DNA from: Hofstenia miamia
Taxonomy: Eukaryota; Xenacoelomorpha; Acoela
Direction of reading: 5' to 3'
Length of the DNA: 64,000 bases
Assembly: GCA_004352715.1 (NCBI GenBank)
Contig: SCFE01000042.1
Span: 1,575,979-1,639,978, forward strand
Below, piece after piece: positions 51,401-59,364 of this stretch. The notes beneath the pieces were generated by a model. That model had not been told where the DNA came from and did no database searches. It saw nothing but the letters and a program-made list of their open reading frames with translations. How positions within the stretch are numbered: the stretch's first letter is position 1; each line of letters opens with the position of its first letter. Position numbers and translations under genes: made by a program.

Positions 51401-54400
51401 ATAGTAAATATTGTCAAGTACAGTAGACAAAATAACACTATCACAAATGTTTTGTATTGCATAGCAGCACGTCTATAATAGATTTCAAAATTTCCTAATA
51501 GTGCTGGGAAAATTGCTTGAATGTGTGCAAAGCAGTTTATAAAGCTACGATTAACACAAATAAAATAACTTAGCATACACCAGTTCACAAAATGTGGAAA
51601 GAAAGTGTTTTTTGCTATGAAATATGCAATCACGATAAATACCGCTGAGGTACTTGGGGTTAGATATACACGATTTGACAGATTAAAATAATGTGAAAAT
51701 CAGCTTCACAACCAATTCCCATCAAATTCAAATGCCGGCTGTCAAACTACTTGTAGTTTACCTTACAAATCATTAAATATTACTTCAAATTCTAAAGGAT
51801 ATTCATACTACCTGCATCTTGATTAATTTTGTTGCTGACGTATACTTCGCGAATAGTCTTTCCATCATCCTGTCCTGCATCTAGCCAGCGGTTACAATTA
51901 AAGTAAAACTCGCGATTGTTTCGAGGATCAAGAGAAACAATTACAATTTTCTCAACAAACCAGCCCTCACCTAAATATTATATGAGAAAGTAGAATTAGA
52001 ACAGTTCGTTACCAGACTTTTCATTGTCATGTCCCACTATGATTTTCTTCAGACGTCCTAAGGAGACAGCCTCAATTCGAAACCGGTCTATTTGATTCTT
52101 TTTGAATGACTGGTTAGATGTTGGTAATAGATGACGTGGACCGGTGTCTCCTCTCTCGCCGAAAATATTTAAATGAATGTCAGCATCTGTGCCGGCACCC
52201 CATCTATCTCCAGTGTAGACAATAACTTCATATTGAACAACTAAATCAAGTACTGTTAGTTTGTTAAAGAAGATGGTCATGAGTTGGATGCTTAGGCAAA
52301 ATCCCTGCCCACGAAACATTAGGACCGGCGCAAATCCGGCCCGAACTATTAGGGTAATCAAAATTCGATCGATTTTAGGCTTATTGCATGAATTTTACAA
52401 AATAATTTCAATCATTGTGTTAATTTGAGTGTATAGGATTACGTAATAAGTAATTATCACTCTACTTTTATAATAATTGATTAATTTTAGGCAATAATAT
52501 AGTCTTTTTTGCTTTTCGTTGACCCAAAAAAACCTCAGAGATATTATGTTAGTGATGAACGACTGCAGATAAGACATAATTATGCATAATTCACTGATAT
52601 ATTTTGATGATAAATTTTTTAGAATGTTGCTTAGAATAAAATTGAAATAATATCAAAATCGCTCCTTTAAGACATCCTCTCCTCACTAAAACCTGGCCAC
52701 TGGCATGATATCACATATTATTTATCAATTGTTGACATTTGAGATGAGTAATTTTGTCATTGGAAGGAACGCACTCAATTTGAGGATTTAGAACATTAGA
52801 TATAGGTAAATTTAATTTTTAGCATTATATAAATCCTGATTCAAAGCAGTTGCATTGGAATTCAGTGAAGCGGCTAAGGAACTTTAGTGGAGACTGTATT
52901 TTATCCAAACAAATCAAGATTCAATTTCGTGGTTTTCTTTTAAGCTGAAGTTTGTAAATTGTCTATTCTATGAACTTGATTGTGATAACCAGAGGGTGGA
53001 TTAATTTTGCGAAAACATGTAAGATTATCTCAATAGTTATCAAAAAGTTGACTCAATTCAGATTTTCCTGATTTGCAGAAATACTGAACATTTTCAGCTA
53101 TTAGTGATTTCTTCCTATCTCACTTGAAAAACTTCAGTGGACTGACAAATGCATGTAAAATTAAATTGGAAATTGATTTGCAACAATGTTTTGTTCTTAT
53201 TTAAGTTTCTCAAACAGATAGTTTAGTGATTGTTCTTGTTCAATTCATATGAATGAGCATTATATAATTAATAAAACGGTTGCGGATTGCTTTTCTTATA
53301 TTGCAAAATCGATTGTAATTTTGAAAAGTGGTTTTAACTTTTGGCCTAAACGTGTTTGTAGCCGAAAAATATTTGATTTAAGTTAGTCTTAAATTGACAA
53401 GTTAAAACTTCAGAGTTAATACATCCTCTGGCGATTACTACACTAATATCATTTCCGTGATGACATGCAATTACCAGTAAAATCTTCTGAAGCAGTATTG
53501 GCTATAATGCTGTCTAAAAAAGTTATATAATATTATAGAATAAGTATTTTATATCCAATTTTTCAAGCTACAATACAAGATTAAAAGAATCAAATCAATG
53601 CATAGAGATGTAGTAAACTATAATTTGAAATTTTTAAGGCCATTTAGGCTCCATTAATCAGAATTCTAATTTACAGTGATAGCATAATATCTGGAAATTT
53701 AATATTTAATGTAGCTGAATGAATAAAGAACTTAGATGCAGTCGTGGACAAAAGAAAAAAATATTTTTAATATTTATTTGTATTGTAGTTTTTGGATGAA
53801 ACTTTGCAAGAATGCAAAAAAGTAAAGCTTTGACCCCTCTCACTAAAGATATTGGTAACCAACAATGCATAAAGCTTGATTTTTGCAGGAGTCTCAATTA
53901 CAAGACCAATGGGTCTGTAATTACAGCAAAAGACAGGTACCTCAACTATTATTAGTTGGTTGCAATTGCAACCATCTGCTCTACAGGATTGTAGATATAT
54001 ACTGTTTCAAAAATATCTTTTTTAATGTTTGATATATCCATGGTGTAAAGACTTTTGTCCACGGCTGTAATTCAGGGGCGTACGCAGGACTTTCTGACGA
54101 GAGGGACACCTTACTCATGAACAAGTGAGTAACTAAAACCTCTAACAATTTTGAAAAAATTGAAAAAACAGACTGCAAAAATGCATTTCATGATCTTAGT
54201 TTAATTTTTTTTTAAATATTTTGCCGAAAATTTTTTGATTTAGCCTATCAAAATCAATTTTGCAAAGTTGAGGGGAAGCAGGCATTCCACTTGCGTATAC
54301 CACTGCTGTAGTTCATGTATAATTAAATGCATAATTGTCACCTATGTCTGGAGACGATACAGTTAAGACTGTTAATGTGGAAATATATCTCATTGTTCTA

Positions 54401-54745
54401 AGTATATCATAAAAATACAGTTCAAGAAGCATTACTTGTAATATTTTTTAAGCTTAACCTGGATAAAGGTGATCTCCGGATTTTTTTGCGACAGGGATTT
54501 CTCGACAAATTTCCTTGTCATCCATTTCCCTGGATAACCATCTCTTTACTGGAAATACCAATTCCCGTTCTGTACCCACATCCGTTAGTTGAACTTCTTC
54601 ACACATCCAATCAGGATGATCACCTGTATTGTCATGACAAATTCTAATTTTAAATATTCCGCCAAGACGACCAGTATCTAACTAAATTTATAATTTATTA
54701 ATTTGTTCCATGAGAATCTAAGTAATCTTTTATGATTTTATATAC

Positions 54746-54805
<60 letters not shown>

Positions 54806-56657
54806 TATATATATATACATATATATATGCCATTTAAAAAATTATTAAAATAATTGTTTTAATCAAATTCGATTTTAGTAGTTTTCAAGAAAGAAAAACA
54901 TTTTTCTATATTTCCATATAGACTTTAAGATCTTTTCTTTTGTAAAATTTTATTACTTGAGTATAGATGGATTTCTATTTCAAAAAAACATGTGAAATAG
55001 CTCACCACATCATTTCACAAGATTTTAAAATAGAGGTAAAATCTTTTAAAATAATTTTAAAAGTATTTTTCGTCATCTCATTTGAGGCGCTTACATATAA
55101 AGAGTTTCTTAAATTAAGTGAAAATTTAATTACCCACTCATGTTGAACTTAATCTTTAAAATCCATTTATTAAATTTATTGATTCATGGATAGCTTAAAC
55201 TTGTTAATTGCAAATATATTAAATATTAAATACACGCATGAAGTTCAAAGTAAAAATGTTAAAAATAAACCCTTAATGAACTCTGAAGCAGTGTATAATT
55301 TGCTTATTAATTCCTTACACATTAATTAAATGCTACTTCACATTTTAGTCAATTTGACAGAGCTAGCCTTTAAGCTAGACATAAATGGTTGATTTATTTA
55401 TTTCTATCAAAATATTCTTCTATCAATTACGTTATTCTCAAAGCTTCAACATACTGGTTTAATTTATAAATGTTTTTGAAATACTAAATTCGTTCCTACA
55501 TGATCTTGGTTTTCTTCCAGTAATTGCAGCATCGGTATTATTCAGGTAAGTAGTTCTTGAGTTTCTGTGGTATGTATCCTTAAGAGTAGAGCTCTCAAAT
55601 TTTTCATGTTTGGTAGCTGCTACATATCTATCTTTTCCTTTGAGAATGGCTTCCAAAGAATCGATCTAAGTAATTAATAGTAAATTATTACACATTTAGA
55701 TGGGTAATAGGGACATAGCCTTATTTAAATCTAGTGCTTGGTAAGTTTAAGATGTTCGCTAGTGCTGTATTCAAAATATTTTGACAACTTAAGATGAACT
55801 GGCCCAATCACTTTTTATTATTCTAGGTTTATGTAGAACAAACGTAATAAATATTTCATTTATATATACTTAAAAAACGTTAGATAAAACATTTTGCTCA
55901 GGAATTAATCGAAGCTATTCGATAATTGGTTTTTGTGTACAATTTAAAATTGATCGGCTTTATTTTACAACTATGTAGAGAAGTGAGCGTGGAGTAGACC
56001 AACAAGGAGAACTATATGAAAAGATAGCGATTGGAATCGAAAGGTAGCGAGATTTTGTTATGTCAGTAGAGGTAGAGAGAGAAATATTACGCTGGATGGA
56101 AAAGAAAGAGGATGTAGCTTTACTAAGTTTTAGGTTGATATGAGAACCAAGATAAGGAAACAGATAGGCGAAGGCCAAGCAGGTATGTTCAGAAACAGCA
56201 GAAAGTGGTGTAGAATCAAGAAGAAAAGGACTAGGGAAATGCGTAAAGAAACGGCATGGGGAAGGAAATAAAAGTCACTTAGATTTAGTAGGGTGAAATT
56301 CAAGATGATTAAAAGATAGCCAATCAAGAAGTTTATCAACAGCCGATTGAATTATAGTGAAAGAGTCCAGACAAGGCGCCCTCTAACGTTAGAGGGCACC
56401 TTGAGTCCAGACCAAAAGTTATAGTGTCATCAGCATAGAGACTGCATAGGCAAGGATGGGCACATAAAGGAAGATCATTAATTGAAACAAGAAATATTTT
56501 CATTGTCTCTGTATTACACCTTATAGTGAAGTTTGGAGTTGTAGCGTTAGCCCTACAAATCGCCATCAAACTCGTGGGGCGAGCTTTCATCTCCATCCCA
56601 CGACGCCGATTGGCAACCCAATATGGCCCCACGAATCCCCCTCNNNNNNNNNNNNNN

Positions 56658-56723
<66 letters not shown>

Positions 56724-59293
56724 TTTAAAGGGAAGAGAAATTTACTTGACGCTGCTGATGAATAAAATACGTATATCATTTTCATTCGATCTTAATGAAT
56801 TTCTCCGTTTTATGAATTCATAAATCTTTGTTTCATTGTTGTGCTTACTTTAAGTATTAGTGGCAGTAATTTATTGCTGAGCTCAACAACTAAGCATGTA
56901 GACATAAATTTATAAAGACGTGAACAATTCTTGATTTTTGCAGAGGCAGCGGGCTGAGGCACCCGCAAGTTTATAGCTACTGGTAGTTTCTATTGCTTGA
57001 AATATAGAATGAAGTTTGTCAAGGGATCTATGCTTTGAATCACCAAGAAGGGAAATGAATCAAAGTATACATAAGTAAATAATTAACAATGGCATCACAT
57101 CAAAGAGCTACATATGTTTATAAATTATTTACTAGTCAAGATTAGACATCTGTTTTCATAGATTTTTAATCGAATGCGCCAATCGCAATGCAACCGTTTG
57201 CGAGAATAGCTACATTATGCAAAATTTGTTGGAGAAAAATATTTTCCATTCCAAAAATGTAAATTTATAATCAGTCACATTTGGATGTGTACGATTACAT
57301 AGAATGTATATCTTTTACCAACCTATTCAGTTCAGGTCCGATTCATTGTGATTTGCCATGTCCATTTAAGAAGTGAATGGGTCTAGGGAGAATACATTTA
57401 TTGAGCAATGCGATTTAATGTGTGTGATTTGATATTTGTTATATTTCTACTTGTAACTATATCAATAACTAAATGTTAACCAAAAACCAATTAATAGCCC
57501 CACTTAATTCTGATCAATGCCTACTGTAAACAAGGTCTGACGATTTGCAATAAAATTTACCGAAATGAGAGCAGCAAAACACTTTACTCATAGACCAGCT
57601 TATATTGTAAGTAGTTGTTGTAGGAATTAAATGCATTTTAAACGTCCATGCACTTGTTGGAACATTTGCTTTAATTTATTAACAATGATGCCATAATAAG
57701 CAATAAATTTAAAACCAATTATTTGAAGTACATTAATGCTGCGGATGAGAGAGGTTGAATGTCAAAAATATATATCTAAGCTTTTGACTTTGAGATGCAG
57801 TATTTCTGAGTATTTTTGTAGGTTATTACTTTTATGGGGACAGAATTTAGTCGACCAACTTTTGAGATAACTATTAATGGGATCAATGGCCAATAATGAT
57901 CATTCATTTGTCAATCATAACCAACAAGCAAAAAAGTTTGAAAAATTTTAAAATTCCACAGTATTCGAAAGAAATTATTATATTATTGAAAATAATATTT
58001 GCATTACATTAAAGTTTGTCTTCAGCTTTAAAAAAAAGTATTTATCAGTTTCTTATACCCAATAAATAATGGGGCAATGGTCCACTAATGTCAAAATTGG
58101 ATAGATCTGGACTGTAAGCAAAACTTTCTTCATTATTCTGATTCCTAAATTCTTTAAATATTAAAAAGGACTTGCGAAAGGTTTTCTTGAAATTTTTAGT
58201 TTGTAAGAAATTTTAATATGTATGTTAAGTAATTTTTCAAAATAAATTGAAGAATATTTGGGCAACTTCAAATCAATTCTTATATAAAAAGTTGCATTCG
58301 GCAGAAAAGATTTATAATAGTACTATTTCAAAATTTCACTTGCTTTTGAAATTTTTAATTTTTGCTAAATTTTGCAGGTTGTATGTTTGTTATTATTATT
58401 TATAAATGAAGCATTCCCTTCCTTTTTCTGCTAAGTGTTCGTATTCCATTTACTTAACAGGATATCAAGGATTATCCTTCAAACATTTGTGGGGATTGTG
58501 CAACATTTGAACTATTTGCCAAAATAAAATTGTTTTTTTACATTTAAGGTAACGTTATGTCATCAAAAACTTACTGTTTGACGCAATAGCCGATTAAAGG
58601 ACAATTATTAGTCTATACTTTGGTCATTGTCGGATATACATCACTGGCCCATTAACTCCCTAGTAGGTCACCTCCCACTAATGGCCATTAGTGGCAACTA
58701 CAATGCACTTTAACGACTTGCTATTTGGAAAGGCCTTAAAATTGAAAAAAAATATTTTCACTTATATTGAATAACTCAGCCAAATTTTGAGGCAAATTTT
58801 TGCTGTTAACTGTATTTAGTGTGTTATTATTTTTTTAATGCTGCAAATCTCCAGTTCGTCATTAAAGTAGACCTTGTCCTAACACATCGAAAATTTTATT
58901 AATTACACCAGAGCCTTCTAAATATATTTAGAAGGACCTGATTACACTAACAATGATTATTAAGAATAGTTTTAGTTTATTTTAGTTTATTATTTGGTTT
59001 ATATTTTAATTGTAATAGTGAAATTTTCATAGTATTTGCCACAATTCGGCTCCACAAACCTATATCCTGTGCAAAACTTACATCGAATTCATCAATAGCT
59101 CCAGGAGTAAAATTATTATCATCATAGCGATGCAAATCAATTCTTCCCGATTCTTTCTTTTCACCATAAATGTGCAGATACACATTTGCGCTGGTGCCAG
59201 CAGCAGGCTGATCGTTTGTTATAACTCTCACTTTCCATTTTCCAACTAAATTAGTTTTTGATTTATACGTATAAAAAATAAATAAATAAATCA

Positions 59294-59364
<71 letters not shown>

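Larger units (their letters stand above)
54829..56643. repeat. 1.8-kb duplicated block, copy 1
   Basis: Matches 59370-61186 almost base for base (offset 4541-4542; one single-base indel and one substitution seen near 54920-54945). It is entered by a (TA)n run in both places and ends at an N run in both. It contains an extra copy of a DCX exon and a LINE fragment. Confidence 0.95.
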
